Of a stretch of DNA of 7,734 nucleotides, positions 1 to 5,831 are shown piece after piece; the stretch's first letter is position 1; each line of letters starts with the position of its first letter. Source of the DNA: Hyphomicrobiales bacterium. Lineage in GTDB: Bacteria; Pseudomonadota; Alphaproteobacteria; Rhizobiales; GCA-2746425. Where the stretch lies: positions 48,515 to 56,248 of the forward strand of contig NVXB01000006.1 of NCBI GenBank assembly GCA_002746425.1. The letters run 5' to 3'. The notes beneath the pieces were generated by a model, which searched no databases, was not told where the DNA came from, and saw only the letters and a program-made list of their open reading frames with translations. A program made the position numbers and the translations under genes.

Positions 1-459
1 AGACATTTGTTCGTTGCCCTTTGGATCGCTCTTTTGAGCCTGCCAGCATTGGCTGTGGAGCCTGATGAGGTTTTGGCTGATCCCGTTCTGGAATCACGCG
101 CCAGAGACCTTTCAACCGAAGTGCGTTGCATGGTGTGTCAGAACCAGTCTATCGATTCATCCGATGCGCCGCTGGCAAAAGATTTGCGGATTTTGGTGCG
201 CGAGCGCCTGACCGCTGGAGACAGCAACGAAGAAGTGTTGAGCTTTTTAGTGGCGCGCTATGGCGAGTTTGTTTTGCTGAAACCGCGCATGTCGGTTGGC
301 AACGCTGTTTTATGGTTCGCGCCCATCGCCATATTGTTGATTGGCGGCGGGTTTGCCGTGTTCACCCTTCGCCGCCGCAAAAAGCTGACCAAAGCCGATG
401 TGCCGCTGAGCGATGAAGAACACGCAGCGCTCAAGAAAATTTTATCGCAAGGCGATTGA
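1..459 (+). CDS. ccmH: Cytochrome c-type biogenesis protein CcmH/CycL (5' end just outside window)
   Basis: Membrane-anchored periplasmic thiol-oxidoreductase subunit of the cytochrome c maturation system; in this family it keeps the apocytochrome CXXCH cysteines reduced for haem ligation by CcmF. Counting from the TTG at position 7, a hydrophobic leader ends near residue 16 (PALA), the family signature RCMVCQNQ carries the redox pair Cys41/Cys44, the LVARYGEFVLLKP block follows at about 81-93, and one membrane segment spans about 99-121 with a basic RRRKK stop-transfer, leaving a short cytoplasmic tail. The frame is open to base 1 (Arg-His before the TTG). A start codon immediately upstream of the window would give a better signal peptide with a positive n-region, so I treat the 5' end as cut by a codon or two. 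Length of about 150 residues matches short CycL proteins, not the fused CcmH-CcmI form. It is presumably the last gene of a ccmIEFH (cycHJKL) operon. Confidence 0.93.
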   Translation, partial: RHLFVALWIALLSLPALAVEPDEVLADPVLESRARDLSTEVRCMVCQNQSIDSSDAPLAKDLRILVRERLTAGDSNEEVLSFLVARYGEFVLLKPRMSVGNAVLWFAPIAILLIGGGFAVFTLRRRKKLTKADVPLSDEEHAALKKILSQGD

Positions 460-526
460 TGCGCAGCCTCTAAATGCCCATCTTGGATTTCTGCGCGCCG
501 GGTTGGCTGGCACGCGAAGCATATTC

Positions 527-532
527 AAGGGG
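527..532 (+). promoter_or_regulatory. Ribosome binding site deciding the hydrolase-OsmC start
   Basis: AAGGGG lies 6 bases before the ATG at 539. This supports that ATG over the upstream in-frame ATG at 413, which lies inside ccmH, has no comparable site and would add 42 residues unlike an alpha/beta hydrolase N-terminus. Confidence 0.6.
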
Positions 533-538
533 CATTTC

Positions 539-1789
539 ATGGCAGGCGCACAAAAGATCACATTTATAGGCAGTAAGGGCGAGCCACTCGCCGCGAGGTT
601 GGATTTACCTGCCGGGCTTATCCGCGCAACCGCCCTTTTCGCCCACTGCTTTACCTGCTCCAAAGATATCATGGCCGCAAAGCGCATAGCCTCTGAGCTT
701 GCTGCCAAAGGCATTGCTGTGCTGCGGTTTGATTTTACCGGCCTTGGTGCCTCGGGCGGTGATTTCGCCAACACTAATTTCTCCTCCAATGTCGAAGATT
801 TGGTTCTAGCCGCTGGTTTCCTGCGCGAGAACTATGAAGCGCCCAGCATCTTGGTGGGCCATTCACTGGGCGGTGCAGCCGTGCTGTGTGCTTCGCTGCA
901 AATCCCCGAAGTAAAAGCCATCGCCACCATCGGCGCGCCTGCCGATGCCGAGCATGTGGTGCATAATTTTGGTGCCAGTCTGGAAGAGATTGAGCGCGAC
1001 GGCGAAGCGACGGTTTCTCTCGCCGGTCGCCCGTTTAAAATTCAAAAGCAATTTGTTGATGATCTGCGCACTCAATCGATTGAAAAGCATATCGGCCAAA
1101 TGAAGAAAGCCCTCATGGTGCTGCATTCGCCGATTGATGCCACCGTTGGTATTGAAAATGCTGCGCGCATTTTTACCGCCGCCAAACATCCCAAAAGCTT
1201 TGTATCGCTGGATAATGCCGATCATCTGCTGACCCGCAGTGAAGACGCCATCTATGCGGCCGAAATTATCGCCGCCTGGGCCAGCCGCTTTATTGCGCCC
1301 GATGTGCCTGCCATCGATATGCCAGATGTTGAAGGCGTGCTGGTGGCTGAAACGGGCGAGGGCAAATATCAGAATTATGTGCGCAGTGGCAAACACCGCT
1401 TTTTGGCCGATGAGCCAACAGAGATGGGCGGGCTGGACAGTGGCCCGTCGCCTTATGATTTTCTCGGCGCGGCTTTGGGTGCCTGCACATCCATGACATT
1501 GCGCATGTATATCAACTTCAAAAAGCTCGATATTGGCGCAATTTCGGTCACCGTGCTGCATAATAAGGTGCATGCACAAGATTGTGAAGACTGTACCGAT
1601 GAGCAAAAATCCAAAAGCGGCAAGATTGATCGTTTTGAGCGGCGCATCGCAATTGAAGGCGATATCGCGCCCGATATGCACGATAAGCTATTGAAAATAG
1701 CCGATAAATGCCCGGTTCATAAAACCATGCAGGGCAGCTCCGCCATCGTCACAAAAATCGTTTCACCAGAGCAACAAGGTCAAACTTGA
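539..1789 (+). CDS. Bifunctional alpha/beta hydrolase / OsmC family protein
   Basis: Two-domain protein of 416 residues. Residues about 1-252 form an alpha/beta hydrolase: nucleophile elbow GHSLGG with Ser109, probable acid Asp200 (HSPIDATV) and His229 (NADHLLT). Residues about 265-408 form an OsmC/Ohr-type domain with the two expected cysteines, Cys316 (LGACTSMTLRMY) and Cys391 (DKCPVHKTM). OsmC proteins are thiol-dependent peroxidases that reduce organic hydroperoxides; the hydrolase substrate is unknown and could be an ester or thioester that feeds the OsmC domain (inference). The place of the usual His-Gly near the oxyanion hole is taken by HCFTC (Cys37, Cys40), and a further C-x-x-C (349/352) sits in an insertion of the OsmC part. 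There is no signal peptide, so it is cytoplasmic. It begins 79 bases after ccmH on the same strand and could be read through from that operon. Hydrolase-OsmC fusions of this length are a known bacterial family, so the architecture is not new; the placement before degP is unusual. Confidence 0.88.
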   Translation: MAGAQKITFIGSKGEPLAARLDLPAGLIRATALFAHCFTCSKDIMAAKRIASELAAKGIAVLRFDFTGLGASGGDFANTNFSSNVEDLVLAAGFLRENYEAPSILVGHSLGGAAVLCASLQIPEVKAIATIGAPADAEHVVHNFGASLEEIERDGEATVSLAGRPFKIQKQFVDDLRTQSIEKHIGQMKKALMVLHSPIDATVGIENAARIFTAAKHPKSFVSLDNADHLLTRSEDAIYAAEIIAAWASRFIAPDVPAIDMPDVEGVLVAETGEGKYQNYVRSGKHRFLADEPTEMGGLDSGPSPYDFLGAALGACTSMTLRMYINFKKLDIGAISVTVLHNKVHAQDCEDCTDEQKSKSGKIDRFERRIAIEGDIAPDMHDKLLKIADKCPVHKTMQGSSAIVTKIVSPEQQGQT

Positions 1790-1831
1790 ACCTGCGCTGA
1801 ATACAAGAGCTGACAAAATTACAAAACTTTA

Positions 1832-1850
1832 AGCCGCCCGACAGGCGGCT
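1832..1850 (+). other. Stem-loop after the hydrolase-OsmC gene (possible weak terminator)
   Basis: A perfect 7-bp inverted repeat, AGCCGCC / GGCGGCT, encloses a 5-base loop, 43 bases after the hydrolase stop. No T-run follows on the + strand; the A/T-rich stretch lies on the 5' side (1813-1831), which would only form a U-run for transcription of the - strand. It may be an mRNA 3'-end stabiliser, a poor terminator or part of the degP leader. Confidence 0.4.
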
Positions 1851-1906
1851 GTAAGGTGACAATCCTTATCTCCTATGTGTAAGGGCGAAACCGCCCGAAT
1901 ACGTAA

Positions 1907-1920
1907 TGTCTCACAAGACA
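1907..1920. promoter_or_regulatory. Small inverted repeat in the degP leader (possible operator)
   Basis: TGTCT-CACA-AGACA is a perfect 5-bp inverted repeat with a 4-base spacer, 62 bases before the degP start. It could be a regulator half-site pair or a small hairpin. At this size it can arise by chance, and I could not find a convincing -35/-10 pair to position it against. Confidence 0.2.
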
Positions 1921-1965
1921 CTCTAAGCCGCTGGGTGCACCCCAACGCCCGGCGGCGCCCCGACC

Positions 1966-1977
1966 AGGAGATTAGGA
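1966..1977 (+). promoter_or_regulatory. Ribosome binding region deciding the degP start
   Basis: AGGAG at 1966-1970 lies 12 bases and AGGA at 1974-1977 lies 5 bases before the ATG at 1983. Either can serve that start. The in-frame ATG at 1875 has no such site and would put a polar 36-residue stretch ahead of the signal peptide. Confidence 0.5.
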
Positions 1978-1982
1978 CAAAC

Positions 1983-3512
1983 ATGTCTCAGCTAATTAAT
2001 TCCGCCCCTAAAACCAGAAAATTTCACATGAATGCTTTGCGCGCAGGTGTTGCAGCGCTCGGCGTATCCGGCATTTTGGCCGCTGGCGCGCTCGTCAACA
2101 GCACGGGCCCCGTTCTGGCAGACCCGGTTCGCGTACAATCCCCCGTAACATTTGATTTTGCCGATGTGGTTGAAAGCGTCAGCCCCGCCGTTGTCAGCGT
2201 TAAGGTAAGTGGCAAGGCCCGCCCGGTTGCTGATCGCGGTGATTTCCAGATGCCCAAAGAGTTTCGCAATCTTCCCCGCGATCATCCTTTCCGCAAATTC
2301 TTTGATGAGCGTTTTGGTGATCGCTTTGGCGATCGTAACCGCAGCCGCCCACAGCCGCGCCGTACCCAATCGCAAGGTTCCGGCTTCTTCATCTCCGACG
2401 ATGGCCTGATTGTTACCAATGAGCATGTCGTCAATGGCGGCCAGGAATTCACCATCGTGATGGAAGATGGCAAAGAATATGACGCCGAGCTGGTCGGCTC
2501 TGACAAACGCACAGATTTGGCGCTGCTAAAGGTCAATGTGGACCGTGAGTTCATCTATGTTGGCTTTGCCGAGACCAAAACCCGTGTTGGCGAATGGGTC
2601 GTTGCTGTTGGCAACCCCTTTGGCCTTGGCGGCACAGTAACCGCTGGCATCGTCTCCGCTCATGGTCGCGATATTGGCTCAGGCCCCTATGACAATTTCA
2701 TCCAGATTGATGCGCCGGTTAACCGCGGCAATTCCGGTGGGCCGACCTTTAATATGCGCGGCGAAGTGGTTGGTGTGAACACCGCCATCTTCTCCCCATC
2801 GGGCGGCGGTAATGTCGGCATTGCCTTTGCCATCCCCGCCAGCACCGTCAAAACCGTCATCGCAGACCTCCAGGATGATGGTTCTGTTGAACGGGGTTGG
2901 CTGGGCGTTCAAATCCAGTCCATCAGCGAAGAAATCGCCGACAGTCTCGGCCTGTCCGAAGCACGCGGTGCTTTGGTCACCCGGCCGCAGGATAGCAGTC
3001 CGGCTGGCAAGGCAGGCATTCGTGCCGGTGATGCCATTTTGGCAGTGGATGGTACCGAAGTTGAAGGCCCTAAAGAGCTGGCCCGCATGATCGCCAAATA
3101 TGCGCCCGGCAGCAAAATTGACCTCACCGTGTGGCGCAATGGCAGCGAACAAAGCATGGCCGTTGAGCTTGGCAGCCTGACCGAGCTGGACAAACGCGCT
3201 GCCGCCGATACCGACAAAGACGACGAGCCAATGCAGATGAAGCCAGCCTCGCTGGATTCGCTAGGTCTCTCTCTGGAAGGTAGCGACAATGGCGTTGTGA
3301 TTGCTGAAGTTGACCCCGATAGCCCGGCTGCTGAAAAGGGCCTTGCGCAAGGCGACATCATTCTCAACGTCGATGGTAATCCCGTCGCGACGGTGGAAGA
3401 TGTGACCAAGCGCGTCGCCAGCCTCAAGGAAGACGGCAGAAGCGCTGTGCTGATGCAAATTCAGGGCCGGCAGGGCATCCGCTTCGTGGCTGTGCCTTTC
3501 GCAAAAGTTTAA
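1983..3512 (+). CDS. degP: Periplasmic serine endoprotease DegP/HtrA (Do family)
   Basis: HtrA-family protease and chaperone that degrades or holds misfolded envelope proteins. The 509-residue product has an N-terminal export signal: basic stretch near 11-20, hydrophobic core 21-38, likely cleavage after Ala46 (PVLA-DP). The trypsin-like domain carries the full triad: His148 (TNEHVV), Asp178 (TDLALLKV) and Ser251 (RGNSGGP). Two PDZ domains follow, about 303-398 (GWLGVQIQ at its start) and about 425-505 (GDIILNVDGNPV), the usual Do-type layout and length. Residues 101-127, where the regulatory LA loop of DegP lies, are rich in Arg with a tandem FGDR-FGDR and no cysteines. The gene has its own 190-base leader and is followed by a probable terminator, so it may be a separate transcription unit. 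Its neighbour two-component system is an obvious candidate regulator of envelope stress, but nothing in the sequence proves that link. Confidence 0.95.
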   Translation: MSQLINSAPKTRKFHMNALRAGVAALGVSGILAAGALVNSTGPVLADPVRVQSPVTFDFADVVESVSPAVVSVKVSGKARPVADRGDFQMPKEFRNLPRDHPFRKFFDERFGDRFGDRNRSRPQPRRTQSQGSGFFISDDGLIVTNEHVVNGGQEFTIVMEDGKEYDAELVGSDKRTDLALLKVNVDREFIYVGFAETKTRVGEWVVAVGNPFGLGGTVTAGIVSAHGRDIGSGPYDNFIQIDAPVNRGNSGGPTFNMRGEVVGVNTAIFSPSGGGNVGIAFAIPASTVKTVIADLQDDGSVERGWLGVQIQSISEEIADSLGLSEARGALVTRPQDSSPAGKAGIRAGDAILAVDGTEVEGPKELARMIAKYAPGSKIDLTVWRNGSEQSMAVELGSLTELDKRAAADTDKDDEPMQMKPASLDSLGLSLEGSDNGVVIAEVDPDSPAAEKGLAQGDIILNVDGNPVATVEDVTKRVASLKEDGRSAVLMQIQGRQGIRFVAVPFAKV

Positions 3513-3524
3513 CCCACAAGAGTT

Positions 3525-3548
3525 GGGCGGTGGTCACTCCCTCCGCCC
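3525..3548 (+). other. Stem-loop just after degP
   Basis: GGGCGG (3525-3530) pairs with CCGCCC (3543-3548) across a 12-base loop, 12 bases after the degP stop. No T-run follows, so on its own it is not a standard intrinsic terminator; it may protect the degP 3' end from exonucleases. Confidence 0.35.
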
Positions 3549-3588
3549 CACAACATGGTAGCTGGCAGTTAACGTGTCGCCCCGATTG

Positions 3589-3617
3589 CCGCTACCTATT
3601 GGTGGCGGGGTGTTTTA
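3589..3617 (+). terminator. Probable rho-independent terminator of degP
   Basis: CCGCTACC (3589-3596) pairs with GGTGGCGG (3601-3608) over a TATT loop, 8 bp with one T-G wobble, and is followed after two G by TGTTTTA. The T-run is short but correctly placed for + strand transcription. It lies 77 bases after the degP stop and 96 bases before the response regulator start, so it would separate the two units. The 3' arm can also pair with neighbouring GCCCCG copies. Confidence 0.5.
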
Positions 3618-3630
3618 TGCCCCGTCATCA

Positions 3631-3651
3631 AGCCCTTATTAAATAGGGGCT
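3631..3651 (+). other. Stem-loop in the response regulator leader
   Basis: AGCCCTTA pairs with TAGGGGCT over a 5-base TTAAA loop, 8 bp with one T-G wobble, 61 bases before the regulator start. There is no T-run after it. It could be a 5' leader hairpin or part of a competing set of structures with the upstream terminator. Confidence 0.35.
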
Positions 3652-3664
3652 AACAAACCGCTGC

Positions 3665-3674
3665 TGGCATGCCA
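3665..3674. promoter_or_regulatory. 10-bp perfect palindrome upstream of the response regulator (possible operator)
   Basis: TGGCATGCCA is its own reverse complement and ends 38 bases before the regulator ATG. Position near a presumed promoter would suit a dimeric transcription factor site, but OmpR-type regulators usually prefer direct repeats, so autoregulation by the downstream gene is not specifically supported. A single palindrome of this length could be chance. Confidence 0.2.
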
Positions 3675-3712
3675 TATTGCAGTTAGCCAAAACCCTATCC
3701 GGTACATATTTT

Positions 3713-4393
3713 ATGAAAATACTCATTATCGAAGACGATCAGGAAGCCGCCAAATATTTGATCAAGGCGCTATCTGAAGCCGGACACGTTTCTGATCATG
3801 CCGCCGATGGTGATACCGGTGCCAATATGGCCCTGACGCAGGATTATGATGTGCTGATCGTTGATCGCATGTTGCCCAAGCGCGATGGCCTGTCGATTAT
3901 TGAAGAGTTGCGCAGCCGCGACAATCAAACCCCCGCTTTGATCCTTTCTGCCCTCGGGCAGGTTGATGACCGGGTTGAGGGCTTGCGCGCGGGCGGTGAT
4001 GATTATTTGCCAAAACCCTATGCTTTTACTGAGCTTTTGGCCCGCGTTGAAGTGCTGGCGCGTCGGCGCAAGCCTGAAGATGTAGAAACCATCTATACCG
4101 TTGGTGAGCTGGAGCTGGACCGCCTCAGCCATACTGTTAAGCGCGGTGGCCAGAACATTCTGCTACAGCCGCGTGAGTTTCGCCTGCTGGAATATCTCAT
4201 GAAACATGCGGGCCATGTGGTGACACGCACCATGTTGCTGGAAAACGTTTGGGATTATCATTTTGACCCTCAGACGAATGTGATTGATGTGCATATGTCG
4301 CGCTTGCGCGGCAAGGTCGATAAGGAATTCAGCAATCCGCTTTTGCACACGGTGCGCGGCTCAGGATATGTCATCCGTGACGACAATAGGTAA
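3713..4393 (+). CDS. OmpR/PhoB-family two-component response regulator
   Basis: 226-residue DNA-binding response regulator. The receiver domain (about 1-115) has the acidic pocket Glu7-Asp8-Asp9, phospho-acceptor Asp51 (LIVDRMLP), Ser79, the switch aromatic Tyr98 and the conserved Lys101 (LPKPY). The winged-helix domain (about 128-222) shows PREFRLLEYLM, the recognition-helix region NVIDVHMSRLRGK and the closing HTVRGSGYVI, typical of the OmpR/PhoB class and closest in my reading to the CusR/CopR-like branch. The start is the ATG at 3713, giving MKILIIEDD; a TTG at 3677 in frame would add 12 residues with no receiver-like content. The ribosome site before 3713 is weak. The gene overlaps the next by 17 bases and is almost certainly the partner of that kinase. 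Signal and target genes are not visible; degP upstream is a plausible target by position only. I do not assign a gene name. Confidence 0.93.
   Translation: MKILIIEDDQEAAKYLIKALSEAGHVSDHAADGDTGANMALTQDYDVLIVDRMLPKRDGLSIIEELRSRDNQTPALILSALGQVDDRVEGLRAGGDDYLPKPYAFTELLARVEVLARRRKPEDVETIYTVGELELDRLSHTVKRGGQNILLQPREFRLLEYLMKHAGHVVTRTMLLENVWDYHFDPQTNVIDVHMSRLRGKVDKEFSNPLLHTVRGSGYVIRDDNR
4363..4366 (+). promoter_or_regulatory. Ribosome binding site deciding the histidine kinase start
   Basis: AGGA lies 10 bases before the GTG at 4377 but only 1 base before the ATG at 4368, too close to serve it. I therefore prefer the GTG; the difference is three residues. Confidence 0.4.
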
Positions 4394-5831
4394 ATTCTTT
4401 CGCACAACAGCGATCAAGCTTTCGCTGATTTATGTCGCTGTGTTTGCCGGTTTTGCTGTGTTTTTGGTGCTTTATCTCAACACCAACACCTCAACATTGC
4501 TGGCGCGGCAGCTTAACGACACGATTAATGCCGAGATCAAGGGCCTGGCGGAGCAATATGCTCAGCGCGGTTTGCCTGGTCTCATCGCGCTCGTAGATCG
4601 TCGCTCGCGGCAACCCGGCGCTAATCTGTATCTGCTGCTCAATGACGATGGAAAAGTGTTTGCTGGCAACATTGCCCGCATCACGCCCGCGCTTTTTGAA
4701 AATATCGATTCCTCGCCTAAGGAAATCAAATACCGTCTTCTTGAAGAGGGCGGCGTCGTGGCACAGCACGAAGCTGTTGTACGTATTTTTGAGCTGCGCG
4801 GCGGTTTTAAAATTCTCGTTGGCCGTGATGTTGGCGAGCGTGATGCGTTGCAAGCGGTGGTGCGCCAAACCTTTGTCATCGGCGGTATTCTGCTGGTCAT
4901 TTTGGGCCTCATCTCGTGGCTGTTTGTATCCAGCCGCGTGCTAAAACGTATTGATGCGGTGTCGAACACGACGCGCAGCATCATGTCGGGCGATTTGTCC
5001 GGGCGTTTGCAGGTGACAGGCAGCGGCGATGAGTTTGATCGTCTTGCGCTGGGTCTCAACACCATGCTGGGCCGTATTGAGGAGCTGATGCACGGCCTCA
5101 AAGAAGTTTCCGACAACATTGCTCATGATTTGAAAACGCCTCTCACGCGCCTTCGAAACCGCGTGGAATCCGCGTTGGCCGAAGATGGCAGCACAGAATT
5201 TTACCGCGAGACCCTGACAACGACGATTGAAGAAGCCGATCAATTGATCAAAACCTTTAACGCCTTGCTGCTGATTGCGCGCGTAGAAGCCAAGTCCAAT
5301 GGCGATGTGATGAGCGAAGTAGATTTGTCTGCCATCGCCCGCGATGTCGTGGAATTATATGAACCAGTGGCCGAGGAAACCGGTTTTGACATCAAAATCA
5401 CCACCCCGGAAAAGGCGCTTATTCGCGGTAATCGCGAGCTTGTCAGTCAGGCCGTGGCCAACCTCATCGACAACGCGCTGAAATATGCTGCGGTCTCTGA
5501 AGCCGAAATCGATGTGAGCGTTGTGCAGGCTGGCGGCGGCTATACATTGTCGGTGGCAGATAATGGCCCGGGCATTGATACCGAGGCGCGCGCCCGCGTG
5601 TTACAACGCTTTACCCGGCTGGATGACAGCCGCTCGCAGCCCGGCTCCGGCCTTGGCCTCTCGCTGGTTTCTGCGGTGGCAAGCCTGCATGATGCAAAGA
5701 TAGACTTGCAAGATACCAACCCTTCCGTGAAAGATGGTATGCAACGTGGTTTGAGCATATCGCTCTATTTTCCGCCGTGCTCGCATGTGAAGGATAAGAG
5801 ACGTGAATTGGGAAAGGCTGACAAAGGATAA
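4377..5831 (+). CDS. Membrane-bound sensor histidine kinase with HAMP domain
   Basis: 484-residue kinase that should autophosphorylate and pass phosphate to Asp51 of the adjacent regulator. Order of parts: membrane segment 1 (about 13-34), periplasmic sensor of about 130 residues, membrane segment 2 (about 165-186), HAMP linker (about 187-239), HisKA domain with phospho-acceptor His250 (NIAHDLKTPLTRLR), and an ATPase domain with N box (NLIDNALKY, Asn366), G1 box (DNGPGI, 395-400) and G2 box (GSGLGLSL, 423-430). All catalytic motifs are intact. I recognise no named fold in the sensor part and it has no cysteines, so no ligand can be guessed. The preferred start is GTG 4377; ATG 4368 is the alternative. 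The start overlaps the regulator gene by 17 bases and the end overlaps glnE by 29. The last 20 residues are a charged, Lys/Arg-rich tail beyond the usual ATPase end, encoded in part by the glnE overlap. Confidence 0.93.
   Translation: MTTIGKFFRTTAIKLSLIYVAVFAGFAVFLVLYLNTNTSTLLARQLNDTINAEIKGLAEQYAQRGLPGLIALVDRRSRQPGANLYLLLNDDGKVFAGNIARITPALFENIDSSPKEIKYRLLEEGGVVAQHEAVVRIFELRGGFKILVGRDVGERDALQAVVRQTFVIGGILLVILGLISWLFVSSRVLKRIDAVSNTTRSIMSGDLSGRLQVTGSGDEFDRLALGLNTMLGRIEELMHGLKEVSDNIAHDLKTPLTRLRNRVESALAEDGSTEFYRETLTTTIEEADQLIKTFNALLLIARVEAKSNGDVMSEVDLSAIARDVVELYEPVAEETGFDIKITTPEKALIRGNRELVSQAVANLIDNALKYAAVSEAEIDVSVVQAGGGYTLSVADNGPGIDTEARARVLQRFTRLDDSRSQPGSGLGLSLVSAVASLHDAKIDLQDTNPSVKDGMQRGLSISLYFPPCSHVKDKRRELGKADKG
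5790..5794 (+). promoter_or_regulatory. Ribosome binding site of glnE inside the kinase gene
   Basis: AAGGA lies 8 bases before the GTG at 5803. An in-frame stop at 5788-5790 rules out any start further upstream except within 5791-5802, where no start codon occurs, so this site and GTG fix the beginning of glnE. Confidence 0.6.

Noticed and set aside
413..538. Longer hydrolase-OsmC start at the ATG at 413, overlapping ccmH
   Set aside because: The added 42 residues have no hydrolase-like content, while ATG 539 has AAGGGG at ideal spacing.
863..1681. 272-codon open frame on the - strand opposite the hydrolase-OsmC gene
   Set aside because: It lies wholly antisense to a gene with intact catalytic motifs, its translation has no recognisable domain, and it is explained by the codon bias of the + strand gene.
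1785..1790. CTTGAA as an RpoH-type -35 element for degP
   Set aside because: No matching -10 element at a suitable distance, and the motif overlaps the hydrolase stop codon.
1875..1982. Longer DegP start at the ATG at 1875
   Set aside because: It adds 36 polar residues before a clear signal peptide and lacks a ribosome binding site; ATG 1983 fits better.
2679..3152. 157-codon open frame on the - strand opposite degP
   Set aside because: Antisense shadow of the DegP protease and first PDZ coding region.
3665..3681. Sigma-54-like -24/-12 promoter (TGGCAT ... TTGCA) before the regulator, tempting because glnE is downstream
   Set aside because: The spacing between the GG and GC elements is 11 bases, one more than the strict 10-base spacing that sigma-54 requires.
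3677..3712. TTG start at 3677 for the response regulator
   Set aside because: Receiver domains begin directly at MKILIIEDD; the extra 12 residues are not receiver-like and no ribosome site precedes the TTG.
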